Source of the DNA: Gimibacter soli
GTDB lineage: Bacteria > Pseudomonadota > Alphaproteobacteria > Sphingomonadales > Kordiimonadaceae
Direction of reading: 5' to 3'
Assembly: GCF_028463845.1 (NCBI RefSeq)
Contig: NZ_CP116805.1
Location: 2,294,001 to 2,358,000, forward strand
Length of the DNA stretch: 64,000 nucleotides
This document shows, one piece after another, positions 1-8,669 of this stretch. The position numbers and the translations under genes were made by a program. Below the pieces are notes generated by a model. The model was not told the origin of the DNA and ran no database searches. It worked only from the letters and a program-made list of their open reading frames with translations. Every line of letters starts with the position of its first letter. Positions within the stretch are counted from its first letter, which is position 1.

Positions 1-188
1 TCGAGGAACTCAAGGGCCGCTACGCCATCGCCATCGTCACCCACAGCATGCAGCAGGCCGCCCGTATTTCACAGAAGACCGCCTTCTTCCACCTCGGCAA
101 CCTTGTCGAGATGGGCGAAACGACGCAAATCTTCACCACCCCGCGCGAGGAACGTACGCGTGACTATATCACTGGCCGGTTCGGCTAA
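1..188 (+). CDS. pstB: Phosphate ABC transporter ATP-binding protein PstB (3' end only)
   Basis: This is the last ~61 codons of the ATPase that powers high-affinity phosphate import at the inner membrane; the 5' part lies outside the window. The readable frame starts at base 3 and ends with TAA at 186-188. The segment [19 protein letters not shown] is the switch-histidine region of PstB (H-loop [10 protein letters not shown]), followed by [11 protein letters not shown] and a C-terminal DYITGRFG, which is the usual PstB ending. phoU follows 20 bases later, the standard pst operon order. Identity is firm; Walker motifs cannot be seen. Confidence 0.93.
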   Translation, partial: EELKGRYAIAIVTHSMQQAARISQKTAFFHLGNLVEMGETTQIFTTPREERTRDYITGRFG

Positions 189-208
189 GGACGGGTGAGG
201 GAAAAACC

Positions 209-922
209 ATGGAACATATTGTGAAGTCTTACGACGCGGAAATTCGTGAACTCCGGAGCCTGATCAGCCGCATGGGTGGCCTTGTGGAAGATCAGCTTTC
301 CGCCGCCATCACCGCGCTTTCCGAATATGATGTCGAACTGGCTGCCAAGGTGAAAGCCGGCGACCGCCAGATTGATGACCTGGAAATCCAGGTGGAAAAC
401 ACGGCTGTATCGATCTTCGCCCGCCGCGCGCCGGTGGCCGATGACCTGCGCGAAATCATTTCCAGCCTGAAGATGTCGGCGGTGTTAGAGCGCGCCGGTG
501 ACTATGCCAAAAACATCGCCAAGCGGACCATTGCCATCGCACAGGAACGCCCGGTCGGCTTCCCGCCGACCATCGTGCAGATGAGCGAGCTTGCCGCTAC
601 CATGCTGCGCGACGTGATGGATGCCTATGTGCGCCACAATGCCGATGCTGCCATGGATGTGTGGTACCGCGACGAACAGCTCGACAACCTGCATAACACC
701 GCCTACCGGCAATTGATCGCCCGGATGGTGGAAATGCCGGATCATATCAACACCTGGACCCACCTTCTGATGATTGCGAAAAATCTGGAACGCATCGGCG
801 ACCAGACAACCAATCTGGCGGAACAGATCTATTACAGCGTCAAAGGCACGATCCTTGAGGATACGCGCCCCAAGCATGACCTGACGAGCTCGGCAACGTC
901 CGGGCCGGACGCCAGCGCCTGA
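209..922 (+). CDS. phoU: Phosphate signalling regulator PhoU
   Basis: PhoU links the Pst transporter to the PhoR/PhoB two-component system and damps phosphate uptake and Pho activation when phosphate is plentiful. The 237-residue protein has the family length and the two three-helix PhoU repeats; the repeat signatures appear as ERAGDYAKNIAKR in the first half and LERIGDQTTNLAEQIYY in the second. An AUG start follows GGACGGGTGAGGG. It sits between pstB and phoB, consistent with one transcript. No odd features were seen. Confidence 0.95.
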   Translation: MEHIVKSYDAEIRELRSLISRMGGLVEDQLSAAITALSEYDVELAAKVKAGDRQIDDLEIQVENTAVSIFARRAPVADDLREIISSLKMSAVLERAGDYAKNIAKRTIAIAQERPVGFPPTIVQMSELAATMLRDVMDAYVRHNADAAMDVWYRDEQLDNLHNTAYRQLIARMVEMPDHINTWTHLLMIAKNLERIGDQTTNLAEQIYYSVKGTILEDTRPKHDLTSSATSGPDASA

Positions 923-936
923 AATGGAGTGAAAGC

Positions 937-1632
937 TTGAAGACGAAGATCCTGCTTATCGAGGACGACGAGAATATCTCGGAACTCGTGAAATATAACC
1001 TGACCCGCGCCGAATTTTCCGTGATCACGGCGGCGGACGGGGAAGAAGGCCTGCTGCTCGCCACCGAAGAATCGCCCGACCTGATCCTTCTGGACTGGAT
1101 GCTGCCCAATCTTTCGGGCCTTGAAATCTGCCGCCGGCTGCGCCGTAACAACAGCACGGCCCATACCCCGATCCTGATGCTGACGGCGCGTGCTGACGAG
1201 CCCGACCGTATCCGGGGCCTGGAGACCGGGGCGGACGATTACATCACCAAGCCTTTCTCGCCGAAGGAACTGGTGGCCCGCATCCAGGCTGTCCTGCGCC
1301 GGGTGCGCCCGGCATTGGCGGCCGAGCAGCTCCGGTTCAAGGACATCATCCTTGATAACGTGTCCCATCAGGTGACCCGCGCCGAAAAGCCGGTGCATCT
1401 GGGGCCGACCGAATATCGGCTGCTGCGGCACTTCATGGAAAACCCGGGCCGCGTCTTCAGCCGCGAACAGCTTCTGGACTCGGTCTGGGGCTATGACGTG
1501 TATGTGGAGCCGCGCACCGTGGACGTCCACATCCGCCGCCTGCGCAAGGCCATCAACGGCGACACGCTGCCGGATTATATCCGCACCGTCCGTTCGGCCG
1601 GTTACGCCCTCGACACCACGAACGCGATCTGA
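937..1632 (+). CDS. phoB: Phosphate regulon response regulator PhoB
   Basis: This is an OmpR/PhoB-family regulator that activates phosphate-starvation genes when phosphorylated by PhoR. Residues 1-~120 form a receiver with acidic pair ED at 9-10, phospho-acceptor Asp53 in LLDWMLP, and the Lys in TKPFSP. The C-terminal winged helix carries LGPTEYRLLRHFMENPGRVFSREQLLDSVWG and the recognition-helix segment RTVDVHIRRLRKAI. Translation starts at a TTG at 937 after GGAG at 926-929, 14 bases after phoU stops. phoR is not in the window. The convergent next gene begins 3 bases past the stop, leaving no room for a terminator between them. Confidence 0.95.
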   Translation: MKTKILLIEDDENISELVKYNLTRAEFSVITAADGEEGLLLATEESPDLILLDWMLPNLSGLEICRRLRRNNSTAHTPILMLTARADEPDRIRGLETGADDYITKPFSPKELVARIQAVLRRVRPALAAEQLRFKDIILDNVSHQVTRAEKPVHLGPTEYRLLRHFMENPGRVFSREQLLDSVWGYDVYVEPRTVDVHIRRLRKAINGDTLPDYIRTVRSAGYALDTTNAI

Positions 1633-1635
1633 CGA

Positions 1636-2484
1636 TCAGACAAGACTTGCCGCTGCGGCCAAAAGCCCAGCGGCAAGCGCAGCGTCGGCACCGGGGCCGG
1701 CCCCGCTCGCCTGCGACAAAAGCGGCGTCAGCCCCATACGGGCCGCCGCTTTTTCCATTTCCGGCGTCTCGGTGGCGGCAAGCCGGCAGTGGCTGATGGC
1801 CACTGGCGACAGGGCGTGAAGAACGGCTGCGGCGGCGAGGGCTGCTGCACCATCCAGCACCACCGCCAGCTTCTGCATGCGCGCTGCCAGAATGGCGCCC
1901 ACCAGCCCCGCGACCTCACGCCCGGCATAATGGCGGGCAAGCTCAAGCGGATCATCGCTCTCGTCTGCTTGCTCCAGTGCCGTCAGGAGGGCGGCTGCGT
2001 GCGCTTCCCCGCCAAAGGCAAGTGCCGATAACCCCAACACATTGCCGCCTGCTGCCACAGCTTCCATGCCGAAGGCCGCAGCGGCCATCATGTCGCGGGC
2101 CGACCAGGTTGGCGCTTCCACATCCACACGGTGCGGTACGGTCGGCGCAAGCTCCAGAATACGCAGTCCGACCCCGGCAGGCTTGCAAAGCTGGTTGACC
2201 GGCGCCGTGCCCTTCGACGCCTCGCCAATAAAACCGGTGATTGCCTCAGGTTCGGCGCCGTCAGTATAGCTGGATGCCAGAAGGCAGATATGGGTTTCCC
2301 GCGTTTGCGGATGTTCGTTCGCGGCAACGCTTGCCAGCCATTCGGTGATATCCGGCATCGCGCCCGCCACAATCCCCTTGGCAGCCAGATGCTGGCGCGC
2401 GTGGCGACCGGCGCAGTCATCAAGCGCCGGAACGCGGTCGATCAGCGTGCGAAGGTCATCGAAAGGGGAAGGATTGGTCTGCAT
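1636..2484 (-). CDS. Divergent CobT-like protein, probable non-catalytic paralogue
   Basis: The 282-residue protein resembles nicotinate-nucleotide:dimethylbenzimidazole phosphoribosyltransferase (CobT), the enzyme that makes alpha-ribazole phosphate for the lower ligand of B12. Its C-terminal half matches CobT in order: DPLELARHYAGREVAGLVGAI, then LAVVLDGAAALAAAAVL, then a final small-residue helix. Two hallmarks are missing. The GEMGIGNTT substrate loop is not present, and the catalytic GEGSGA loop reads GAGPGA, so the general-base Glu is Ala. It is also shorter than the usual ~350 residues. No B12 genes are nearby. It could be a pseudoenzyme, a CobT relative with another substrate, or a decaying gene; the intact frame argues against simple decay. 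Confidence 0.6.
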   Translation of the reverse strand: MQTNPSPFDDLRTLIDRVPALDDCAGRHARQHLAAKGIVAGAMPDITEWLASVAANEHPQTRETHICLLASSYTDGAEPEAITGFIGEASKGTAPVNQLCKPAGVGLRILELAPTVPHRVDVEAPTWSARDMMAAAAFGMEAVAAGGNVLGLSALAFGGEAHAAALLTALEQADESDDPLELARHYAGREVAGLVGAILAARMQKLAVVLDGAAALAAAAVLHALSPVAISHCRLAATETPEMEKAAARMGLTPLLSQASGAGPGADAALAAGLLAAAASLV

Positions 2485-2554
2485 GGCGGTATCCGGAGAT
2501 GAAAGTGAAGGGCGTCACTTCTATAAAAGCGCCCTCGCCCGCCTGCAAACGGAA

Positions 2555-2580
2555 AAGGCGTGCCAAACATGGCACGCCTT
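2555..2580 (-). terminator. Rho-independent terminator of the XRE regulator gene
   Basis: A perfect 10-bp stem (AAGGCGTGCC paired with GGCACGCCTT) around a 6-base loop is followed by TTTTCC on the minus strand. It lies 32 bases beyond the stop of the minus-strand XRE gene, which it should terminate. Confidence 0.85.
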
Positions 2581-2611
2581 CCAATTCGGATCAGATGTCC
2601 AAAGGGCGCAG

Positions 2612-3013
2612 TCAGACCCCGTGTTCATCCATGCCGCTGGCCAGTAGCCTGGCTAGGCCGAGAACCTTCTTGCGGACGCGCGGATCGGCAATCCGGTAGT
2701 AGGCTTCGACAAGTTCAAGTGTTTCCTGTTTCTCGAATGCGTCAGCATCCAAACCTTCCGGCACAGGATTGTATCCGGACAATTTGGTTTCGGCGCCTTC
2801 GAAAAAATAGGCTACAGGCACGTCAAGCGCCGCAGAAAGACGGAAAAGGCGGCTCGAACCGATACGGTTCGTGCCTCTTTCATACTTCTGCACTTGCTGG
2901 AAAGTGACCCCCAAGTCTTTACCAAGCTGCGTTTGAGATAGGCCCAACATTTTCCGTCTTGCGCGCACACGTTGTCCAACGTGAACGTCAACCGGATCGG
3001 GACTTTTCATCAT
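2612..3013 (-). CDS. XRE-family transcriptional regulator, PraR-like
   Basis: A 133-residue DNA-binding regulator. Residues ~10-70 form a Cro/CI helix-turn-helix: VGQRVRARRKMLGLSQTQLG, then VTFQQVQKYERGTNRIGSSRL as the recognition and following helices, then LDVPVAYFFEG. The C-terminal ~60 residues (ETLELVEAYYRIADPRVRKKVLGLARLLA) form a short helical dimerisation segment. This architecture is the common alphaproteobacterial family that includes the rhizobial quorum-sensing/biofilm repressor PraR; the target genes here are unknown. It is monocistronic, with its own terminator downstream and 267 bases of leader upstream. Confidence 0.85.
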   Translation of the reverse strand: MMKSPDPVDVHVGQRVRARRKMLGLSQTQLGKDLGVTFQQVQKYERGTNRIGSSRLFRLSAALDVPVAYFFEGAETKLSGYNPVPEGLDADAFEKQETLELVEAYYRIADPRVRKKVLGLARLLASGMDEHGV

Positions 3014-3280
3014 TGCTTGCTCTCCAGTATTTTAGGCAATGGTATTATAGGCTGCATCACGTACCATCGCCAGTATCTTATCGCCCTCGTGCGGCATACG
3101 AACAGGCTGACAAGGCGGCCTATAGCCTCACGTTGCGCTATCGTGCAGATATTTCAAGGGCTAAGTATGCAATCAATGCCCGATACAATCGCAACCGAAA
3201 GCAGATGAATGCAATCGGCACAGTGTGTATCAAAATGGCACAGAATCAGGCAGCCAAATAACAACCGATGCTATAGCCCG
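3014..3280. other. Intergenic region upstream of the XRE regulator
   Basis: These 267 bases separate the 3' end of pepN from the XRE gene start. They should hold the XRE promoter and operator. The motif ATGCAATC occurs twice (about 3168-3175 and 3208-3215), which could be an operator pair but may be chance. No convincing terminator for pepN was seen. Confidence 0.35.
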
Positions 3281-5932
3281 CTAACCCTTCAATGACTTGG
3301 CGGCGAGTTCCCGCACATCGTCACTCAACTTGGGCTCGTCAAGGATGAAACGAAGCGAGTCGAGCATCATGGCCTGCCGCGCCGGTTCAACCCTGGCCCA
3401 ACGCCCGAGCGGCGCCACGAGGCGGGCGGCGATCAGCGGATTGATCTTGTCGACCGCCAGGATCGTCTCGGCGAGGAAGCGGTAGCCCTGCCCGCTCGGG
3501 TCATGGAAGCCTGCCTGATTGAGCATCGTGAAGCTTGACACCAGCGACCGCAGCCGGTTCGGGTTTTTCAGCGTGAAGGCCGGATGGCGAGAAAGTTCGC
3601 GCACTTTCTGCACCGTATCGCCCCGACGGCTTGTCGCCTGTACGGCAAACCATTTGTCGAGAACAAGCGGCTCGTCTTTCGAGCGTTCATAGAAATCGGC
3701 GAGGATCGCGCCACGACACGCAAAATCGCTGTCGCTGACGGCCGAGAGCGCGGCAATCCGGTCGGTCATATTATCCGCCGCCTCATAATGTGCCTTCACA
3801 AGCGCGTCGCCGCCGGGCCGGCGTGCCAGGAACTGAAGCAGCAGGTTCGCAAGCCGCCGTGCCGCGCGGGCCGCACCATCCTGCTTGTACCCGCCCTTCG
3901 GACGCAGGCTATCGTACCGCGCCCGCATCTCGGCCTCATACCGGGTCGCCAGATCATTGAGCGTCGCCTCGCGCGCTTCATGCAGATGGCCGGGCTCCAG
4001 CACTTCCATCATCTGGCCAAGCTCCACCTCCCCCGGCAGGGTCAGCAGTTCGGCGAGGAAAGCGGGGTCGAGCGCCTTGTCGGCAAAGAGGCTTTCAACC
4101 GCGTCGCTGAAGGGCGTATCGGCAGGCGCGTTGCGGCCTTCGATCAGCGCAGCGGTGACACCCAGCACCTGATCGCGCGCCAGTGTCTGCGCCGCCTCCC
4201 AGCGGGCGAACGGGTCGCTGTCGTACCGCAACAGGAAGGCGAGATCTTCGCGGGTGAGGTCGCTTTTCAGGCGCACAGGCGCGGAGAAACCGCGCAGCAG
4301 GCTCGGGACAGCGCCTTCCGGCACGTCCTTGAAGGTAAAGCTTTGGCGACCCTCCCGAACTTCAAGGAGGCACCCGTCCTCACGCCAGTCACCGCCAGTA
4401 ACGACAGGCGTGATGGCCTGCCCATCCGTTGCCACCCAGCCCATCAGGAATGGCATGTGGAACGGCTCTTTCACCGGCTGTCCCGGGGTTGGTGCCGTTT
4501 CCTGTTCGATTGTCACGATCACATCATTGCCAGTGCGGGCGCGCGACACACTCAGCACCGGCGTGCCGGCCTGCGAATACCAGCGCTTGAACTGGCTGAG
4601 ATCCTTGCCCGATGCATCGGCCATGGCGGCTGCAAAATCGTCACAGGTCACGGCCTGACCGTCGTGCCGGGCGAAATAAAGGTCCATACCCTTGCGGAAG
4701 GCCTCGGCCCCGATCAGGCGGTGCATCATGCGGATGACTTCGGCACCCTTGTTGTAAACCGTGACCGTGTAGAAGTTGTTGATTTCCACATAACGGTCCG
4801 GCCGCACGGGGTGCGCCAGCGGGCCGCCATCTTCCGGGAACTGGTGCGAGCGCAGGATGCGCACATCATCCAGCCGCTTCACAGCACGCGACCCCATGTC
4901 GGCTGAGAATTCCTGATCGCGGAAGACGGTGAGGCCTTCCTTCAGGCTGAGCTGGAACCAGTCGCGACAGGTGACACGGTTGCCGGTCCAGTTGTGGAAA
5001 TATTCGTGGCCGATGATGCCTTCAACACTGTCATAGTCGCGGTCGGTTGCCGTCTCCGGGCTCGCCAGCACGCACTTGGTGTTGAAGACATTCAACCCTT
5101 TATTCTCCATCGCCCCCATGTTGAAATCGCCAACCGCGACGATATTGAAAAGATCCAAATCATATTCAAGACCATAGACTTCTTCATCCCACCTCATGGA
5201 TCGCTTTAACGATTCCATGGCGTGATCGCATTTGTCGAGATCGCGGGGATCGGCATAGATATTGAGCGTTACCCTGCGCCCGGAAGCCGTCGTGAAATGG
5301 TCTGTGATATGGCCGAGATCACCGGCCACCAGCGCGAACAGGTAGCTCGGCTTCGGGAACGGATCTTCCCATTCTGCAAAGTGGCGCCCCTCGCCCAGTC
5401 CGCCTGACGCCACCGGATTGCCGTTCGACAGAAGCACCGGACACGATGCCTTGTCGGCTTCGATCCGCACCGCATAGCGCGCCATCACGTCGGGCCGGTC
5501 AGGGAACGCCGTGATCTGGCGGAAGCCTTCGGCCTCGCACTGGGTGCAGAACATGCCGCCCGAACGGTAAAGCCCTTCGAGCTTTGTATTATCCTGCGGC
5601 TTGATACGGGTGACGATTTCAAGCGTACCGCCGGCCCCTGCGCCTTCCACCGTCAGCGTGCGCTTGCCCCGGCTGTGGCGCGCGGCCACGCCGTCCAGTT
5701 TGACGGAAACAATTTCCAGCATGTCGCCAGCGTCCAGCACCATTGGCGCGGCAAGGTCGCCATTCCGTGTGAAAGTGCTGGTGGCGGTGATGTCGGCGTG
5801 GGTATCGAAAAGGCAGAACACCAGACGGATATCGGTAACCACCGTTTTGGGTGGTTCGTAATCGGCCAGAAAAATCTCCACCTTGTGTTCGGCTTGCGCC
5901 TCGGTGCCGTTCCTGACCGCCTGATCCATCAT
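3281..5932 (-). CDS. pepN: Aminopeptidase N (M1 family zinc metallopeptidase)
   Basis: A cytosolic aminopeptidase that removes N-terminal residues from peptides. The 883-residue length matches bacterial PepN. The exopeptidase motif GAMEN is at residues 273-277 and the zinc ligands HEYFH at 309-313 in HEYFHNWTGNRVTCRDWFQLS; the third ligand Glu lies in the following KEGLTVFRDQEFS. The C-terminal helical domain (from about residue 540, LLRGFSAPV) is complete. The gene starts 3 bases after the stop of an Lrp-type regulator on the same strand, so the two are probably co-transcribed. The identification is secure. Confidence 0.96.
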   Translation of the reverse strand: MMDQAVRNGTEAQAEHKVEIFLADYEPPKTVVTDIRLVFCLFDTHADITATSTFTRNGDLAAPMVLDAGDMLEIVSVKLDGVAARHSRGKRTLTVEGAGAGGTLEIVTRIKPQDNTKLEGLYRSGGMFCTQCEAEGFRQITAFPDRPDVMARYAVRIEADKASCPVLLSNGNPVASGGLGEGRHFAEWEDPFPKPSYLFALVAGDLGHITDHFTTASGRRVTLNIYADPRDLDKCDHAMESLKRSMRWDEEVYGLEYDLDLFNIVAVGDFNMGAMENKGLNVFNTKCVLASPETATDRDYDSVEGIIGHEYFHNWTGNRVTCRDWFQLSLKEGLTVFRDQEFSADMGSRAVKRLDDVRILRSHQFPEDGGPLAHPVRPDRYVEINNFYTVTVYNKGAEVIRMMHRLIGAEAFRKGMDLYFARHDGQAVTCDDFAAAMADASGKDLSQFKRWYSQAGTPVLSVSRARTGNDVIVTIEQETAPTPGQPVKEPFHMPFLMGWVATDGQAITPVVTGGDWREDGCLLEVREGRQSFTFKDVPEGAVPSLLRGFSAPVRLKSDLTREDLAFLLRYDSDPFARWEAAQTLARDQVLGVTAALIEGRNAPADTPFSDAVESLFADKALDPAFLAELLTLPGEVELGQMMEVLEPGHLHEAREATLNDLATRYEAEMRARYDSLRPKGGYKQDGAARAARRLANLLLQFLARRPGGDALVKAHYEAADNMTDRIAALSAVSDSDFACRGAILADFYERSKDEPLVLDKWFAVQATSRRGDTVQKVRELSRHPAFTLKNPNRLRSLVSSFTMLNQAGFHDPSGQGYRFLAETILAVDKINPLIAARLVAPLGRWARVEPARQAMMLDSLRFILDEPKLSDDVRELAAKSLKG

Positions 5933-5935
5933 TTC

Positions 5936-6430
5936 CTATTTGCCTCTTCGTTTGCCCTTCGAGCTGTCGCCCACATAATCGAGCGGGAGGGCCGTTGTAT
6001 ATTTGATGCGTTCCATCGCGAAGGAGGAGCTGACATCGGTCAGCTTCACCCGTTTGATGAGTTCCTTATAGAACTTGTCATAAGCTGCCATGTCCGGCAC
6101 CACAACCCGCATCAGATAGTCGATCTCGCCGCTCATGCGGTAAAGTTCGACAACCTCGGGAAATTCGCCAACCAGGCGGGCAAATTCATCAAGCCATTCC
6201 CAGCTATGCTCGTTGGTGCGGATCGCAACAAATACGTCCAGCGGCACGTTGACCATATTGCGGTCGACCAGTGCCACGCGCGCGGTGATATAGCCTTCCT
6301 GTTCCAGCAACTGGATACGACGCCAGCATGGCGTGGTCGACAGCCCGACACGCGATGCGATTTCAGCGGTGCTTAACGTGGTATCCTGTTGCAGCAGATC
6401 AAGGATCTTGCGGTCAATGTCGTCCATCAT
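5936..6430 (-). CDS. Lrp/AsnC-family transcriptional regulator
   Basis: A 164-residue feast/famine regulator. The N-terminal HTH (MDDIDRKILDLLQQDTTLSTAEIASRVGLS, then TPCWRRIQLLEQEGYI) is followed by the RAM/AsnC effector domain with VVELYRMSGEIDYLMRVVVPDM and YDKFYKELIKRV. Such proteins sense amino acids and often control transport or peptide and amino-acid catabolism. Its 3-base spacing to pepN suggests control of peptide breakdown (inference). The C-terminus has a basic tail (SSKGKRRGK). Two consecutive ATG codons are possible starts. Confidence 0.93.
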   Translation of the reverse strand: MMDDIDRKILDLLQQDTTLSTAEIASRVGLSTTPCWRRIQLLEQEGYITARVALVDRNMVNVPLDVFVAIRTNEHSWEWLDEFARLVGEFPEVVELYRMSGEIDYLMRVVVPDMAAYDKFYKELIKRVKLTDVSSSFAMERIKYTTALPLDYVGDSSKGKRRGK

Positions 6431-6506
6431 ACCCCCAACAACTCGTTTGGCGCAGTGTTAGCCCATTTGTGGGGGAAATAAAGTCTTTCTTGCGAAAAAT
6501 TCGCAA

Positions 6507-6974
6507 CTAAGTGCTACTGATACGGAAAAAAGTCTTTTCAAGCACACGGTCAAGGCTAATCGCACCGCCGCCCATCAACGAAAGTGATAGGAAACCTGCC
6601 ATCCAGGGCAAATGATCCATCCAGTAGCCGGGATAGACAAACAGCTGAATCACCAAGGTCATGACGAGAAGTCCAAAGGCGGCAAAGCGAGTGCCAAGCC
6701 CCACCAGCAACAAGGCCGGCAGGATTGTCTCACCCAGCAGTGCCAGTTGTGCGGCAAGGCCGGAATCAAGAAGCGGCAGGCGGTATTCTTCTTCGAAGAG
6801 TGTAACGGCAAGATCGGACGGCACCCAGAAACTCTCGCCCGCTTTCGTGCGGCCCGACGCATAAAAGAGCGGTGCAAGCCACAGCCGCACCGCAAGCGGG
6901 GCAAGCGCTGCAGCCCCCGGCAAGCTCGAAAGCCAAGCCACTCCTTGCCGGTATTTCATCACAAGCGTATTCAC
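6507..6974 (-). CDS. DoxX-family membrane protein of the bufferin operon
   Basis: A 155-residue inner-membrane protein with about four hydrophobic segments and the DoxX pattern: RLWLAPLFYASGRTKAGE near the N-terminus, then LLGETILPALLLVGLGTRFAAFGLLVMTLVIQLFVYPGYW. Its start codon overlaps the bufC stop (ATGA), so it is translated with the bufferin maturation genes. DoxX proteins often accompany MNIO/DUF2063 operons; their role there is not settled, and a redox function in the membrane is an inference. It is last in the operon, followed by 76 bases before the Lrp gene. Confidence 0.88.
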   Translation of the reverse strand: MNTLVMKYRQGVAWLSSLPGAAALAPLAVRLWLAPLFYASGRTKAGESFWVPSDLAVTLFEEEYRLPLLDSGLAAQLALLGETILPALLLVGLGTRFAAFGLLVMTLVIQLFVYPGYWMDHLPWMAGFLSLSLMGGGAISLDRVLEKTFFRISST

Positions 6975-7525
6975 GCCGCTTCCCCTTCAAGCTCGACATG
7001 CACTTCGCCCGAACGGCCGGCAACCAGCACCTGCTGCCTGCCCACGGCCAAATCCACCGCCTCCGGCGCGATATAGCCATTCGCGGCACGCCACAGGTCA
7101 AACACCGGATAGGCGCTGGCGAGCCGCGCTTCGGCGTCACCGGCGCGGTTCTGGATATCGTGAATGAGCCATTCAAGCCGGGCGAGATCAGCCAGATAGG
7201 GCAGCGTCTGCACAGGCCCGAAGCCCCCCAGAAAGTCGCCCATGCTAGCCCCGTAATCGTGAAGAACCGCCGATTGCGGCGCATGCACCTTCACATAGGC
7301 GCGGGCGACGGCACGCCAGAATTCATCGCCCACAAAAGCGCGGCACGATGGATAGCGATCCATCAGCGTGTCGATCAGCCCAAGGCGCAGCGTGTTGGCA
7401 TGGATGCGCAGGCGCGCATGCGGGTCAAGCCCGTGGCCATTGATCGCAAGACCGATCACGGCTTCCGGCTCGGCGCCCAGAATTTCGGCCTTCATGGCCT
7501 TTTGCAGGGTGGCAAGGTCAGGCAT
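6971..7525 (-). CDS. bufC: BufC/HvfC-type partner protein (DUF2063)
   Basis: A 184-residue protein of the DUF2063 family, which partners the multinuclear iron oxidase in making bufferin-type ribosomal peptides and is thought to present the precursor. The N-terminal helical domain shows DPHARLRIHANTLRLGLIDTL, then YPSCRAFVGDEFWRAVARAYV, and the C-terminal part has ARLEWLIHDIQNRAGD. The start overlaps the end of bufB by 8 bases and the stop overlaps the DoxX gene by 4 bases, indicating translational coupling along the operon. Confidence 0.88.
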   Translation of the reverse strand: MPDLATLQKAMKAEILGAEPEAVIGLAINGHGLDPHARLRIHANTLRLGLIDTLMDRYPSCRAFVGDEFWRAVARAYVKVHAPQSAVLHDYGASMGDFLGGFGPVQTLPYLADLARLEWLIHDIQNRAGDAEARLASAYPVFDLWRAANGYIAPEAVDLAVGRQQVLVAGRSGEVHVELEGEAA

Positions 7526-8363
7526 CGACCGTATATCTTTCTACCAAAATGGCGCGGGCCTTCTCGCTTTCGGCAACAAGCTCGGCGAGAGGCGGAATTT
7601 CGTTATCGCGTTCCAGAAGCGTCGGTTTCGGCCCGGCCCGCTCGATCAGGCGACGATACAAAGCCCAGACGGCTTCGCTGACGGGGCTGCCGTGATCGTC
7701 GATCAGGATCGTCACCCCTTCCACCTCGCGCGCGATGTGCCCCGCCAGATGGATTTCACCGATCCGGTCGGTATTCACCCGGTCGATATAGCCGGCAGCG
7801 CTGAGGCCAAGATTGCGAGCGCTGACCTCGATATTATTGACATCAAGCAGGAGCCCGCAGCCGGTGCGGTCGCACAAGGCTTCCAGAAACTCGACTTCAG
7901 GGATCGAGGGGCCGGTAAAATCCAGATAGACGGAAGGGTTTTCAACCAGCAGCGGCCGGCCGATCGCATCCTGCACCTGCATCACATTGCCCGCCACCAC
8001 ATCCAGCGTTTCATCGTTCAACGGAAGCGGCAACAGGTCGGCAAGGTAATTCCCGCCGGCGACCGACCAGGCCAGATGTTCGGACACGAAGGCGGGCGCA
8101 TATGTTTCCACCAGGTGCCGGAACCGCGCCAAGTGGGCCGCGTCGATCCCTTCTGCGGAGCCGAGCGACAGCCCGACACCATGGAGCGAGATCGGGTAAT
8201 GGTCCGCGATGCGGTCGAGATAGCGGCGGTGCGGGCCGCCGGCCATCATATAGTTTTCAGCGTGGATTTCGAAGAAATCGACGGCGGGACGGGTGTCCAG
8301 CACGGCATCATAATGCATCGCCTTCAGGCTGATGCCTACGGTGCCTTTCCCCTTGGATGCCAT
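7518..8363 (-). CDS. bufB: Multinuclear non-heme iron oxidase BufB (DUF692/MNIO)
   Basis: This TIM-barrel enzyme modifies cysteines of the neighbouring precursor peptide; known bufferin MNIOs convert Cys to 5-thiooxazole. DUF692 motifs appear in order: FFEIHAENYM, ISLHGVGLSLGS, FVSEHLAWS, LLVENPSVYLDF, LLLDVNNIEVSARN, EIHLAGH and LIDDHGSPV, which supply the His, Asp and Glu iron ligands. The ATG at 8363 (MASKGKG) is preferred; an upstream in-frame start at 8387 would add 8 residues. It lies 30 bases after the precursor gene stop and overlaps bufC. The chemistry on this precursor is inferred from the family. Confidence 0.9.
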   Translation of the reverse strand: MASKGKGTVGISLKAMHYDAVLDTRPAVDFFEIHAENYMMAGGPHRRYLDRIADHYPISLHGVGLSLGSAEGIDAAHLARFRHLVETYAPAFVSEHLAWSVAGGNYLADLLPLPLNDETLDVVAGNVMQVQDAIGRPLLVENPSVYLDFTGPSIPEVEFLEALCDRTGCGLLLDVNNIEVSARNLGLSAAGYIDRVNTDRIGEIHLAGHIAREVEGVTILIDDHGSPVSEAVWALYRRLIERAGPKPTLLERDNEIPPLAELVAESEKARAILVERYTVDA

Positions 8364-8393
8364 GACGCGCGCCCCGCCGCAGATCAAGCCGGT

Positions 8394-8669
8394 TCAGGCC
8401 TTGGGTGCTTCGGTCGAGCCACCGGCAAGACGCTCGCACATGCCTGCCGGAACGTAAATCCACTCGTCCTTGGCATGGTCTTCTTTCGCCTGGCCGGCAC
8501 AGCTGTGGCTGGCGGTGCCGCAGTCGTTGGCGCCTTTGGCAACCACGCCGTAGCATTTTTCCTTGCCCTTGTTGCCTTCAGCGGCAACCGGGCCGGCAAC
8601 GATCATCGAGACAGCGAAGGCTGCACCCGCGGTGGTCATGGCCAGTTTGCCAATCGAGGTCATTTTCAT
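8394..8669 (-). CDS. bufA: Bufferin-type precursor peptide (DUF2282, BufA1-like)
   Basis: A 91-residue secreted precursor. Residues 1-30 are a Sec signal peptide (MKMTSIGKL, a hydrophobic core, then GPVAA before EG). The mature part has four cysteines at 39, 50, 57 and 78 in KCYG, NDCG, HSCAGQ and GMCERL, the DUF2282 pattern of bufferins, copper-chelating peptides that buffer periplasmic copper. The ATG at 8669 follows GGGGAG (8676-8681), which fixes this start over one six codons upstream. It is first in the bufA-bufB-bufC-doxX operon. Copper induction and binding are known for the family and not shown by the sequence. Confidence 0.9.
   Translation of the reverse strand: MKMTSIGKLAMTTAGAAFAVSMIVAGPVAAEGNKGKEKCYGVVAKGANDCGTASHSCAGQAKEDHAKDEWIYVPAGMCERLAGGSTEAPKA

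Noticed and set aside
832-1530. Long minus-strand open frame inside phoU/phoB
   Set aside because: It overlaps two certain genes and has no family features; typical antisense shadow in high-GC DNA.
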